A stretch of DNA of 64,000 nucleotides from CAVZXS01 sp963779325 (GTDB lineage: Bacteria; Bacteroidota; Bacteroidia; Chitinophagales; Chitinophagaceae). The position numbers and the translations under genes are program-made. The stretch covers positions 558,001 to 622,000 of the forward strand of contig CAVZXS010000011.1 in the NCBI GenBank assembly GCA_963779325.1, given 5' to 3'. The notes beneath the pieces are model-generated. The model searched no databases. It was not told the origin of the DNA and saw only the letters and a list, made by a program, of their open reading frames with translations. This document shows, piece by piece, positions 8,803 to 18,700 of this stretch (the first letter of the stretch is position 1; every line of letters starts with the position of its first letter).

Positions 8803-9234
8803 CAATGGTGATATAAATTCGGAAAATTGGAATGATGCCCGATTGCCAGTAAGCGTTTTGTACTCCCCCGCTACCGGACCCCAGGCGCTGAAAACATTAT
8901 TGGTAATATGAATCAATAAAAATATACAAATGCCGAAGCTCAACCATATATAATCCATATACCTGTCGTCATACGATTTCATTTTTCTATCTTTCTTCTC
9001 TTTTATAGTAATAAAAATTTGCGGTATAATGGCTGCCAGTGTAAGCAGGTAAATATCGAACGGGAGCTTGTAACCAAAATGAATCTCCGAAAGTTTTACA
9101 AGTGAGGCAACGGCAATTACCGAACCCCACATAATAGCCCCGACACCGGTATCATGATAAGAATCCTTCGCTTTATTGATCATTTGCGTAATCAATGCAA
9201 GACTTTCTTTTTCTGAAAATTTTTGCTCTTCCAT
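8566..9234 (-). CDS. Integral membrane protein of unknown function (222 aa)
   Basis: About 30 N-terminal cytosolic residues (MEEQKFSEKESLALITQMI, then a short amphipathic helix) are followed by roughly six hydrophobic segments, near residues 33-50, 60-78, 93-112, 143-160, 166-182 and 187-205. A basic tail (KEYRIYKKQQAR) ends the protein. It is a paralogue of the next gene upstream (9240-9833), sharing the N-terminal SL..I..MI.KAK pattern and the MYG.PTF..G block. Five bases separate it from that gene and it overlaps the regulator, so the three are one transcriptional unit. The function is not recognised; a sensor or partner role for the winged-helix regulator is only a guess. Confidence 0.8.
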   Translation of the reverse strand: MEEQKFSEKESLALITQMINKAKDSYHDTGVGAIMWGSVIAVASLVKLSEIHFGYKLPFDIYLLTLAAIIPQIFITIKEKKDRKMKSYDDRYMDYIWLSFGICIFLLIHITNNVFSAWGPVAGEYKTLTGNRASFQFSEFISPLFLMLYGMPTFITGAACKFKPMLWGGLFCWACCIVTVYTNSKIDLMLTALSAVMAWLIPGILMEKEYRIYKKQQARQHV

Positions 9235-9239
9235 AATAC

Positions 9240-9833
9240 TTAGTTTTGGTTTTTATAATTGCGCTTCAGAGCATAGCCCGGAACTATCCAGGCGATGACC
9301 ATGGCAGCGGCAAGTAATAATAATTGATAATCGTAAGGAATGAAATGAGCCAACAGGGACAGTACCCAACACCCGATACCGCCGATAACCAAGGGACGAA
9401 ACTGAAGAAAAATACCGCTTAAAAAAGTGGGCACCCCGTACATAGCCAGGAAAACCGGGCTGAATAATTTATAATATTCATCGCCGCCGGCACGAACTAC
9501 AGCAAAACCGATCAACATCATCAGCATTACAAAACTGATCCAGATAAACCCGATCATTTTATCGGCGTAGGTTTTAACACGCTGCTGCCGTTGCTGCTTT
9601 CGCAAATAAAAAAATTGGTACACTGACGCCGCCCAACAGGCTAACCATACATAATAATGTTTTTCCGTCTGCACAAATTTTATCAGTATAAACTGAGCAA
9701 TGCTGCAGCAAAACACCAGCCAGCCCCATAACAGGTATAAATGCCCGTTTTCGCTAAACTGATTTTTCGCTTTTTCGATCATTGATTGGATGACCTGCAA
9801 ACTTTGATCGGGAGAAAATTTTTCTTGCTGCAT
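9240..9833 (-). CDS. Integral membrane protein, paralogue of 8566-9234 (197 aa)
   Basis: The N-terminus (MQQEKFSPDQSLQVIQSMIEKAK) is cytosolic-looking and is followed by about six hydrophobic segments, the first near residues 28-50. A block MYGVPTFLSG near residue 138 matches MYGMPTFITG in the next gene, showing common descent. The C-terminus is basic (ALKRNYKNQN). It belongs to the operon running from the TonB-dependent receptor to the winged-helix regulator. No enzymatic motif is visible and no function is assigned. Confidence 0.8.
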   Translation of the reverse strand: MQQEKFSPDQSLQVIQSMIEKAKNQFSENGHLYLLWGWLVFCCSIAQFILIKFVQTEKHYYVWLACWAASVYQFFYLRKQQRQQRVKTYADKMIGFIWISFVMLMMLIGFAVVRAGGDEYYKLFSPVFLAMYGVPTFLSGIFLQFRPLVIGGIGCWVLSLLAHFIPYDYQLLLLAAAMVIAWIVPGYALKRNYKNQN

Positions 9834-9893
9834 AGTGATAGTTTTTATAAAACAAATTTGCCGGAACAGTTACGCCCCGGCAAAAAGTATGAT

Positions 9894-10556
9894 TTATTTT
9901 GTCTGTGACAGAAAGTAATACACCTGGCTCTTGCCCCAAACCGGGTGTATACTGCTTTCGGGTTTAAAGGTTTCAAACTTTTTCTTCGATTCTTCAAAAA
10001 GTATTTTGGCCTGCTCCTTGCTGCCGCCGAATTGCTCCGGTGTATAAAACTTATCCTGCCCTTCTAATAAATATGTTCTCGGATTATTGGCGTCCATCGC
10101 TTTTGCTTTTTCCAATGCTTCCGCCGCCGCTGGGCCGTACGTCATATATCGGCTCATCGGGTCGGCCATCATACGCAATGTAGCAATCATTTTTTTCAGT
10201 ACCCATGTTTCTGAATTTTCTTTCGAAAGAGCAATGGCTTTATTCAGCATGGTTTCCGCCAGGTCAGCTTCGGGGTCTGTTTTATCGGCCATACCGCCGC
10301 CTGTTGTATTTCCTTCGGCATAAGAATAGCCGGTCATAACATGTCCCAATGCTGCATAATAATAAGGCAGCCACTGTGTTTTTTCCGCATCGGCTATTCT
10401 TTCAAAAGAAGCGGTTAAATCTTTCCAGCCATCCGTACCGCGTGCAGAATCAATCAGCGCAACTTTTGATTCCATCGCCTTAATATATTTTTCGCTTTGT
10501 GCAAAGGTTGCCTGCACGGTGGCCATGATCATTAAAATAAAAAATACTTTTTTCAT
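9894..10556 (-). CDS. Secreted TPR-like protein of unknown function (220 aa)
   Basis: The signal peptide (MKKVFFILMIMATVQATFAQ) ends with a typical Bacteroidota AQ cleavage site. The rest is helical and reads like degenerate tetratricopeptide repeats: pairs of helices such as WLPYYYAALGHVMTG, DLAETMLNKAIALSKEN and TYLLEGQDKFY. It ends with PVWGKSQVYYFLSQTK. It should be periplasmic. It sits in the receptor operon between the 2TM protein and the two membrane proteins, so it may serve the receptor. No catalytic signature is seen. Confidence 0.8.
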   Translation of the reverse strand: MKKVFFILMIMATVQATFAQSEKYIKAMESKVALIDSARGTDGWKDLTASFERIADAEKTQWLPYYYAALGHVMTGYSYAEGNTTGGGMADKTDPEADLAETMLNKAIALSKENSETWVLKKMIATLRMMADPMSRYMTYGPAAAEALEKAKAMDANNPRTYLLEGQDKFYTPEQFGGSKEQAKILFEESKKKFETFKPESSIHPVWGKSQVYYFLSQTK

Positions 10557-10582
10557 TGTTTAAAATTTAATTGGTGATGAAC

Positions 10583-10888
10583 TTATTTTTGTTGTTGTTT
10601 AAGTTTCTCGTATTCTTTTTCTACCGTATTTTCTTCGGGGTAACTGTATGCACCCAAATATTGAAAGATGACAGCGATGCCCCACCCGACCGTGGGCCAA
10701 ACGGGCCAGGGTATCTTACTGTAGTTGTTGTGGCCCGGTGACAAAAGCCAGATCATCCATAAAAAAGCATTTACAGTAATGTAAGCAAACAAATCTTTTT
10801 TAAACCCCGCTCTTTTTTTGGCTATGGCCCAAAGTCTTTCATCTTTAGCTTCCGGCGGCATAGAAGAAGAGTAATCAAATTGTTTCAT
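10583..10888 (-). CDS. 2TM-domain protein (101 aa)
   Basis: The start at 10886-10888 (MKQFDYSS) is preferred to an upstream in-frame codon because it leaves 10 bases after the receptor stop instead of overlapping it. The protein has the 2TM-domain layout (PF13239-like): an amphipathic stretch (ERLWAIAKKRAGFKKDLFAY), a first membrane helix (ITVNAFLWMIWLLS), a short loop, a second helix (WPTVGWGIAVIFQYLGAY) and a charged C-terminal coil (EKEYEKLKQQQK). In other Bacteroidota this domain often accompanies LytTR or winged-helix regulators. Its biochemical role is not established. Confidence 0.85.
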   Translation of the reverse strand: MKQFDYSSSMPPEAKDERLWAIAKKRAGFKKDLFAYITVNAFLWMIWLLSPGHNNYSKIPWPVWPTVGWGIAVIFQYLGAYSYPEENTVEKEYEKLKQQQK

Positions 10889-10898
10889 ATACTTTAGT

Positions 10899-13157
10899 TT
10901 ATAAATTATTATTAATGGCGTCTTCGGTTCTGTCAATTCCGAAACTTATAAAGGCGCCGATGAATACAAACATTCTTGAAGGCGGTACAATGGCTTCTTT
11001 ACGTAAACTGTTGTAGGAATATTGGTAGCCGTATGTTTGCTTAATATTAAAAATATTACTTACCTGCAATACATATACGGCGAATGATTTAGCATTCTGT
11101 TTGCCGATCTTGGGCAAATAATTAACAGCAAAACTTACATTGTGGTAATCAGGTATCGTTCCGCGATCATTGAATTTATAGTTACTTCCGTCGAAACCGA
11201 TATTGTAATACGGGCGGCCGCTTGTATAATTGTACGATCCGTTAAAATTCATTTTCAGTTTTTGTACAAACTTTTTTACAATTAATGAAGCCGTATGATT
11301 AGCGGCAAAGTTGGGTTGAATAGCCGACGGAAAGTTTAAGAAATCACGTTTGGTATCTAAATAAGAATACGAAATCCAGTAATCAAGATTCTTAATTGTT
11401 TTTTTATCTCTCCAAAAAAACTCAATGCCTTTCGCGTCGCCAAAACCATTGTTATTAATCGCCGCATCGCGGTTATTAACCGTACCGGTTTTTACCAGGT
11501 TATCATATTTTTTGTAAAAAATTTCTGTTCTGAATGTGACCAGCTTGGTTGTTTTTTGAAATTGTGCAATATAATGCGAAGCCTTCATAAACGTAAGCGC
11601 ATTGGGCGAAGGCAGGTACCTGCGTTCGGGATTTTGGTAAAAAATTCCGTAGGCAATAGAGGCCTGGCTCTCCTTACTTAATTTATAAGCCAATGAAAGA
11701 CGCGGTGCAATATTTACTTTATCTAATATAGATGAGTGTTCAATCCGGGAACCCAGCTTCGCAGCCAAACTGTTGGTTAAATAAATATCGGCTTCGGCAA
11801 AACCCGCTTTAATATGTTCTTTTACTCTTTCGGGAAACTGCTGCCCGTTAAATGCACGGTATGTAGATTTATCATTGCTGTAATTATATTCGCCGCCAAA
11901 ACGAATGGCGCTGAGGCCCGTTAATTTTTTTTCAAAAACTAATTTACCGTTGAAATAGTTTCCGTTCACATCAATTTTAAATTGCTTGAACTCTAAGCCG
12001 GTTAACAATACATCTTTCTTATTATCATCCTGCATGATGCCGTTAATATCATCTTTGTTGGTAGCAAATGAAATACCTGCATTCATTTTCCACTTCTTGG
12101 GTAAATTTTCTTTCCATGCCAGGTTATGATACATATTCGTGTTACTCAGACCAAACTTATCCTTGTATCCCAATGAATCAATACTGTTGGTAGTAAACGA
12201 CAAACGATTGGTGCTGAAATAACCGTAGTATTTCAACATACCCCCCGTTTTAGAAGTTTTAAAACGAAAGTTGGCATCGGCATTATGAAATTCAGGCGCT
12301 TGGGAATAATCCTGTCTTTGCTTAATTATTTTGAATGCGGGCCAAAGATTTGTGTAACCGTAACTCGCACCCCAAGACGATTTTTTATTTTTTGCAAGCT
12401 GCTGGTAACCGCCGCTCAGTCCTAAAAAACTGATTCCGACATTCGCGGAGGTTTGCTCAGGCAAATCAATAGACTCAAGAATTAATGCTGATGAAAGTGC
12501 CTGCCCGTACAATGCGGAGTAACCGCCCGTACTGAAAACTGTGCCTTTAAAAATAAACGGAGAAAAACGACTGAACTGCGCCACATTGGGTACGCTGCTG
12601 AAAAAGAAATTATTTACCAATGTACCGTCAATAAAAGTTTTTGTTTCGGCCGCCGTACCGCCGCGTACAAACAAACCTTCTGATTCGCCTACCTGTTGCG
12701 CACCCGGTAATGTTTTTAATGCACCTGTAATATCGCCGTTGGCACTGGCGGTTGTTACAATATCAATAGGAGTTAAAACAGCAGCCGCTCTTTTTCTGTC
12801 ACTTGCTTCAAAGGAACCGGCGGTAATAACTACGGCCTGCAGTTCATTAATCTCTTCTTTTAAGGTAATAGTAAGATTGAGCGGCGCACCGTCCAATTTT
12901 ATTTTCTGCTCCGTAGTTTTATAACCTACCGAGGAAAATACAATGACGAACTCGCCTTTCTCCGAAGTCTTAAATTTAAAGTTCCCTGTTGAATCGGAAG
13001 TGGCGCCATCGTAGGTATCTTTTAAAGTGATGCTTGCTCCTGAAACGGGCTTTGATTTATTGTCTTTAATTTTTCCGGCAATATTAGTTTGTGCCGAAAG
13101 CCGTGAAAAGCAGGCGGTAAAAAGGATAATGATAATGGTTTTTGTCAGTTGTCTCAT
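10899..13157 (-). CDS. TonB-dependent outer-membrane receptor (752 aa)
   Basis: The start at 13155-13157 (MRQLTKTIIIILF) gives a clean signal peptide ending LSAQ; 18 upstream in-frame codons are rejected. A carboxypeptidase-regulatory-like (CarbopepD_reg_2) domain follows (IAGKIKDNKSKPVSGASITL), then a plug domain (near residues 115-220, with GLFVRGG and FIDGTLV), then a beta-barrel of alternating aromatic strands. A TonB box is not obvious. The receptor imports an unknown ligand across the outer membrane using proton-motive force. It leads the operon 13157-8289 and has its own well-formed promoter. At 752 residues it is shorter than SusC proteins and no SusD partner is adjacent, so a small ligand such as a siderophore or metal chelate is possible but unproven. 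Confidence 0.92.
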   Translation of the reverse strand: MRQLTKTIIIILFTACFSRLSAQTNIAGKIKDNKSKPVSGASITLKDTYDGATSDSTGNFKFKTSEKGEFVIVFSSVGYKTTEQKIKLDGAPLNLTITLKEEINELQAVVITAGSFEASDRKRAAAVLTPIDIVTTASANGDITGALKTLPGAQQVGESEGLFVRGGTAAETKTFIDGTLVNNFFFSSVPNVAQFSRFSPFIFKGTVFSTGGYSALYGQALSSALILESIDLPEQTSANVGISFLGLSGGYQQLAKNKKSSWGASYGYTNLWPAFKIIKQRQDYSQAPEFHNADANFRFKTSKTGGMLKYYGYFSTNRLSFTTNSIDSLGYKDKFGLSNTNMYHNLAWKENLPKKWKMNAGISFATNKDDINGIMQDDNKKDVLLTGLEFKQFKIDVNGNYFNGKLVFEKKLTGLSAIRFGGEYNYSNDKSTYRAFNGQQFPERVKEHIKAGFAEADIYLTNSLAAKLGSRIEHSSILDKVNIAPRLSLAYKLSKESQASIAYGIFYQNPERRYLPSPNALTFMKASHYIAQFQKTTKLVTFRTEIFYKKYDNLVKTGTVNNRDAAINNNGFGDAKGIEFFWRDKKTIKNLDYWISYSYLDTKRDFLNFPSAIQPNFAANHTASLIVKKFVQKLKMNFNGSYNYTSGRPYYNIGFDGSNYKFNDRGTIPDYHNVSFAVNYLPKIGKQNAKSFAVYVLQVSNIFNIKQTYGYQYSYNSLRKEAIVPPSRMFVFIGAFISFGIDRTEDAINNNL

Positions 13158-13180
13158 AAAAAAGGTTTTGAAATCTTTCA

Positions 13181-13212
13181 CAAACGTAAAGTAGTTTATA
13201 TTATAAACCAAA
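13181..13212 (-). promoter_or_regulatory. Bacteroidota-type promoter with nested perfect palindrome
   Basis: On the minus strand TTTG (13209-13212) is followed by 20 bases and TACGTTTG (13181-13188), matching the Bacteroidota -33/-7 consensus TTTG ... TAnnTTTG. The spacer holds a perfect 7-1-7 palindrome, GTTTATA-T-TATAAAC (13194-13208), butted against the -33 element. This is where a dimeric repressor would block the polymerase. The winged-helix protein encoded at the end of this operon is the natural candidate binder (inference). Confidence 0.65.
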
Positions 13213-13243
13213 TTTTTAAAAGAAATTTTTTTTTATATAAAAA

Positions 13244-13271
13244 AGGCCGCCTCAACTTAATGAGACGGCCT
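13244..13271 (-). terminator. Terminator of the 13299-15617 gene
   Basis: A strong hairpin (arms AGGCCGCCTCA / TGAGACGGCCT, one mismatch) lies 28 bases past the stop, with a T-rich tail on the minus strand. Confidence 0.8.
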
Positions 13272-13298
13272 GCCAGCCTTACCATATTAAATTTAATA

Positions 13299-15617
13299 TT
13301 ACTTGGTTACTTCGAAAAGGCGATTGATGCGTTCGTTCCCTGAAATAATACTGATAACATATTTGCCCGGCAGTAATTTACTTACATCAATGGATTCCGC
13401 TTGGCTTAAAGACGCTGTACTCTTTCTATAAACTACTCTTCCATCCATACTTGTTACTTTTATAGTGGCGGGTTTATTTATAATAACGCCTGCGATAGTA
13501 ACAGTAATTGCTTCCTTAGCCGGTACGGGATATACACTAATACTATTTTGTTTTTCAAAATTTATTTTCCTTACATCGCTGTGTTTTACAGAGCCATCCA
13601 AATCTTTAATTTTTAACCTGTAATAATTAATTCTGCTGAAAGACCCTTTATGAATCAAGCTATAGGTTTTTCTTACCGTACTGTTTACAGACGCTATTGC
13701 ACCAATTGAAGTAAAGCTGATGCCATCATTAGCAAATTCTACATCGTAGCCCTCAACATTTACTTCCTCACTCACCACCCAGTTTATAACTACATTATTC
13801 CCCAGCGGCGAGACTGTAAAGCTCTCTAATTTAATTGGCAAAACAGTTGAAAAAGGTAATGTTACACTACCCGGTGTAGCATCTTCTTTACCACTATTAT
13901 CAATTGCAGCAAATGATATTACGGTATTAACGGCACCGTCAATCGGGTCTACACTGATAGCTTGAGAAGGACCTGTGCCGTTTATATAAGGCACCGTTAC
14001 ACCTAACGCCGGCCATGTACCGCTTGTATATTGTGTACCATTGATTGTAATACTCGCAGCATTCGTCGGAAACGCGGTAATACGAATATTGGTAACGGTA
14101 CCAATATCATAATCCTGTGTGTTGGGCGTGACGCCAACATTGTTTATTTGAAATGCCGAGGCAGGAACAGTAAAGTTATTTATGCCGCCCGGGTTGGATT
14201 GATTGGCTTGCAAATTAATTGCGCTTTCGGGTAAACGCTGTATACCAAAATTCGTATTAATAATATTAACAGCTCCTATTGTAAATAACGCAGTGGTACC
14301 GTTAGGCGTCCCGTCATTGCCGGTATTAGGAGCACCGTTAAACTCGCCGGTAACATCCCAACCTGCAGGTAAAACCAAAGCCGGAGCAGGTGAACCCTGT
14401 ACGCCGGCACCGGTACTTATTTTTACTGCATAACTGCTTCCCTCAAACATGGCAGGAAAACTATAAGTACCATTTGTATTTACAGGTACTGAAGCTACTA
14501 CATTGCCAAGATTGTCTGTTAAATTAGCAAACAAACCCGAAGGAACAAGATTGGCTCCGCCGCTGCTATTGTTTACATTGACGCCATCAGGATCATTGAA
14601 TACAGTGCCGCTAACAGTAACCGGTTGTTGCAGCGACACCCCCAATAAAAATCCATCGCCTGTTATACTTTCTTGTACGGCGCCGCCTCCGCCCGGTATA
14701 AAACCACCGTGTAATGCCCATCTTACAATATTGCCGTTAGTAGCGGGTATTACTGTACCTGCATTATTTACAATAATCCCTCCATCTCCTCGTAAAAAAA
14801 GCCTGAATGAAATGGTAGTGATATTTGTACCAAGTACTGCTACCGTACCGGTTGCCGCTATACGATTTATTCCATGTAAGGGAGTGGCTGTTGTTGCAGC
14901 ACCAAACCTGGCGGCATTGTTTGAAATAGATGTTGCTGTAACGGTTAAGGGAGCGTTACCCGAAATTTTGCTTAAAGTAAGACCGGGTGTAAGCAAATCA
15001 AAATCTGTACTATAGCCCATATCATAATTAACAGCTGCCGCAGTATAGGATCCCTGTCCGCCTAAACCTGTTATGTGTAACATGGGATTCGAAACAGGCC
15101 TGTTAAATGTAATCGTTAAATCAGCAAATCGTACCCTTGCATTCAAAGCTTGCAACTGTGTACCTGCCGCGTCAACTAAAGCATCAGAAAAACAAGTGAA
15201 TTTAATTGACCTGTTTGCAGTTATATCAATTCCGGTTCCAACTGCACAACTGTTACAAGCAGTATAATTAGCATTGACAGATCCGCCTAAAGCATTGATG
15301 GGATCATAAATATTTGCAGTGGGAACAGGTGAATTAGCAGTGCCGGTAATTGTACTGCCCATTTGAACTCCCAAAGAAGTCGGATTTCCTTCTATAGAAG
15401 CAAACTGCTGGTTTGTTATTGCATACGTTGCAGTTACCGCCGGGCTGTAAGCGGTTGCAGCGGCCGTATGAAAAGTAACAACCTGACCTGAAAAGACAGG
15501 TCCGACGCCGGCCGGCCCGCCTGTGCCGGGCGCACCCAACAACTCAATAGTACTTTGTGTAAAACCTGTTATATTTAACAGGGCTGATAAAATCAATAAG
15601 AGATAATTTTTTTTCAT
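13299..15617 (-). CDS. T9SS-sorted secreted protein with one SdrD-B-like module (772 aa)
   Basis: The start at 15615-15617 (MKKNYLLLILSALLNITGFTQ) gives a signal peptide and lies just below a good -7 element; eight upstream in-frame codons are excluded. The N-terminal ~330 residues are Gly/Thr/Ala-rich beta sequence of unknown fold. An SdrD-B-like segment begins near residue 340 (VSGTVFNDPDGVNVNNSSGG). Then come a fibronectin-like stretch (LPIKLESFTVSPLGNNVVI) and a type IX sorting domain (VYPVPAKEAITV ... LLPGKYVISI). It is expected on the cell surface or in the medium. Unlike the four SdrD-B paralogues it lacks the central GDIEI/GDQG region, so it is a different kind of cargo. Confidence 0.85.
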   Translation of the reverse strand: MKKNYLLLILSALLNITGFTQSTIELLGAPGTGGPAGVGPVFSGQVVTFHTAAATAYSPAVTATYAITNQQFASIEGNPTSLGVQMGSTITGTANSPVPTANIYDPINALGGSVNANYTACNSCAVGTGIDITANRSIKFTCFSDALVDAAGTQLQALNARVRFADLTITFNRPVSNPMLHITGLGGQGSYTAAAVNYDMGYSTDFDLLTPGLTLSKISGNAPLTVTATSISNNAARFGAATTATPLHGINRIAATGTVAVLGTNITTISFRLFLRGDGGIIVNNAGTVIPATNGNIVRWALHGGFIPGGGGAVQESITGDGFLLGVSLQQPVTVSGTVFNDPDGVNVNNSSGGANLVPSGLFANLTDNLGNVVASVPVNTNGTYSFPAMFEGSSYAVKISTGAGVQGSPAPALVLPAGWDVTGEFNGAPNTGNDGTPNGTTALFTIGAVNIINTNFGIQRLPESAINLQANQSNPGGINNFTVPASAFQINNVGVTPNTQDYDIGTVTNIRITAFPTNAASITINGTQYTSGTWPALGVTVPYINGTGPSQAISVDPIDGAVNTVISFAAIDNSGKEDATPGSVTLPFSTVLPIKLESFTVSPLGNNVVINWVVSEEVNVEGYDVEFANDGISFTSIGAIASVNSTVRKTYSLIHKGSFSRINYYRLKIKDLDGSVKHSDVRKINFEKQNSISVYPVPAKEAITVTIAGVIINKPATIKVTSMDGRVVYRKSTASLSQAESIDVSKLLPGKYVISIISGNERINRLFEVTK

Positions 15618-15717
15618 GATAGTGGATTGTTTAGTCTGCAAAAATAAACTATCAAACTTGGCCGCACAACCGTATAAAAGCCGATTTTACATAATATTTT
15701 ATCCGTTTTTACACGTA
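15618..15717 (-). promoter_or_regulatory. Promoter/leader element, copy 1 (duplicate of 22084-22182)
   Basis: One hundred bases upstream of the 15617 start are nearly identical to 22084-22182, with about six differences. On the minus strand both carry a -7 element, here TATTTTTG (15639-15646), about 22 bases from the ATG, and a distal TACGTGTAAAAACGGATAAA block (15698-15717). The conservation of the whole segment suggests a shared regulator or a recent duplication. Confidence 0.6.
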
Positions 15718-15740
15718 CTTCAGGGTACTACACGACAATA

Positions 15741-15772
15741 AAAAGCCGCCCCAAAAAAATCGGAACGGCTTC
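15741..15772 (-). terminator. Terminator of the 15798-21830 gene
   Basis: On the minus strand AAGCCGTTCC pairs with GGGGCGGCTT, including two G-T wobbles, across a T-rich loop and is followed by a short T-run, 26 bases past the stop. Confidence 0.6.
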
Positions 15773-15797
15773 TAAAGTTTACTTCAAAATAAAATTC

Positions 15798-18700
15798 TTA
15801 CTTCACTTTTATGTTTCTTACTTCTATCTGACCCTGATTGTTTCTCAGGCGGATAGTATAAATTCCGGCAGGATATTTACTTATATCAATACTTTCTACC
15901 TGGCTTGCCTGATTCAGTTGCTTGCTTACTACAACCTGACCAAGCCGGCTGATAACATCAATACTCACTTGCTTACTCTGCCAATTTTCAGGTAACTGAA
16001 TATTCACTATATGTGATGCCGGATTAGGGAATATGGTGATTATACCTTTACCATCAAACCTCACTACCCTTGTTTCACTGTATTCAACACTTCCATTCAA
16101 ATTTTCAACCCTTACTCTGTAATAGTTGATACCTGCAAACGGTTGCAAATCTGTTTTACTGTATTCACTTATTCCATCAGAATTATAAGTTGCCAGTGTT
16201 ACAAAATTTCTGCCGTCTGAAGAATGCTCCAACACATAACTTCTTACATCACTTTCGTCACTTACCTTCCAGCTAAGTATTGCATTGTTTCCTGATTTTA
16301 CTGCAAAAAACTGAAGGCGAACCGGCAATGTTACAAATCCAACAATTCCTGCATCAAAACTTATATTATTAGTGGTTGTTGTAACTACAATACCGGTAAT
16401 AGTTGTACCAATCACATCACTGTCTACTGCATCATCGCCACCGGCATTAGCAGATGTAAATGCAGTGCCTTGTGGCAAATTGCTAAAGCTGATACTGTAA
16501 TTGCCCGGTGCTACATTGGGAAACAAGTAGCGACCGGTTCCATCTGTTATAGCAATGGCTACCGGGTTTCCACCTCCATCCAATAATGTAACTAATATAC
16601 CGGATGCAGCCGGCTCTGTTGATTGCTGGACACCATCATTATTTAAATCAACCCAAACATAGTTACCAATTACTGCTCTTGGCTTAAATAAACCTGCGTC
16701 AATTGTTAAATCAACTTCACTTGCGGCAAGTGCTATGCCTGTTGTTCTGCCCGTTGCAGGGTTTGCATCACTGTTTGTATTATCGCCGTTATCACCAGGT
16801 GTATTTTGTTGGGTAAACATTAATCCACCCGGTATGGTTGTAAACAAAACTTCATAAGTACCTGCTTCCAAATTATCAAACAAGTATTTGCCATTTTGGT
16901 CGGTAATCATTGTGGCTACAGGTAAGGCATCATCTGCATTACTTGCAATGCCATCAAGCCCAAAGCCTGGACGATATAAAGTAACGGTAACACCCGGGAC
17001 ACCCTGCTCACCTGCATCCTGAATACCATCTCCATCATCATCTAACCATACATAATTACCAAGTGCGGCTCTTGTAGTATTTATGCCAGCATCAAGGCTT
17101 CTGTCGTTGGTATTACCTGTAAGACTTACCACAGTTGTTGTACCACTTACTCTATCAGCATCGCTGCCTGTTGCATCGTTTATTGCAGATTTGGTTGTAA
17201 AATCATAGCCGGCAGGCAGGTTACTAAAATTTACATAATAACCATCATTTACTAACCCTGCAAAAAGATACAAGCCATTTGCATCGGTAGTTGTTACACC
17301 AACTAACACATCATCCCCATTACCGGCAATACCATCCGGACCATCGTTATATAATTTTACCATTACACCGGCTACACCTATTTCAGTTCCATCCTGCAAA
17401 CCATTATTATTCTGATCGTACCAAACATAGTTGCCTAATGAGCTGGTGGCTGCTGGTGGTGTTAATCCAAAATCTACTGTAAGATTATCTTCTCCTTGTG
17501 CTAATTTATAAACTGCAGTTGTACTTATGCCTCCAGTTATTGCACTACCATCACTATCTATTGCATCATCTGCACCCTGATTTGGATTAGTAGTATAACC
17601 TGCCGGTAATTGATTAGCTGCGGTACCAAACTGTACTGCATAATTTCCGGCTGGCAAGCCTGTAAAAATATATTCGCCTAAGGCATTGGTTGTTGTTGTT
17701 GTTGTTGAAGGCCCATCATCGCCGTTGCCTAAAAGACCATCTGCACCTGCATCTAATAAAGTAACAGTAATGCCTGATATGCCAAGTTCATCTGCATCTT
17801 GTATTCCGTCTCCATCCATATCATACCAAATTTTATTACCCAAACTACCTAAGCCGCTTGCTACACCTGCTATTAAACCTGCATCTAAGCCTTGTAAACT
17901 TTCTCCGGTATTTAAAGAAAACGGTGCTGTTTTGCCAGTAGCCGGGTCTGCATCGCTATTAGTTGTATTACTTGCAGTTGTTGTACCTGTTGAACTAGTA
18001 AAACTATATCCTGCCGGTAAATTGCTAAAGCCAATACTATATGTTCCTGCTGCTAAATTGGTAAATTGATAATAGCCATTGGCATCTGTTGTGGTTGTGC
18101 CAATTACTGTAACTCCATCAGCACCATACAATTTAACGGTTACACCTGCGACCGGTGTTTCTGTAGCATCTTGTATGCCATCTTTATTAGCATCAAACCA
18201 TATATAATCTCCAAGCCTTGCTGTGTTGGGTGATGATGAAACTAAAGCAGCATCCACACTCATATTTCTTTGACCGGCAAGCAGATTGTAAGCCCCTGTT
18301 CTTCCAGTTGCCGGACTTGCATCATTGTCTTCAAAATCATTTGCACCGGTATTTTGGTTAGTACTTCTTGTAAAACCAACGGCAGTTCCAAACTCTACGA
18401 TATATACGCCTGCATCTAAATTGTTGAAAATATAATTACCAAATGCATCAGCAACAGCGGTGGCAATAACAGTTATGCCATCTCCTGCATATAACGTAAC
18501 AGGTACACCTGGCACACCGGGTTCATCAGCGTCCTGTAAGCCATCATTATCCAAATCGTTCCAAACCTTATCACCCAAACTTGCTTTGGCTGTCGGTTGC
18601 ATAATTAATCCTGCATCTACATTGGTATAATTTACTCCGTTCGCATTTGCTCCTGCTGCATCTAAGTCTATTACATCTGTTTTGCCAAAATTAATACCGC

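Noticed and set aside
14503..15015. Plus-strand frame of 170 codons inside the 772-residue gene
   Set aside because: Long Pro/Val/Thr-rich antisense frames are common opposite repetitive T9SS genes; there is no start context, domain or signal peptide.
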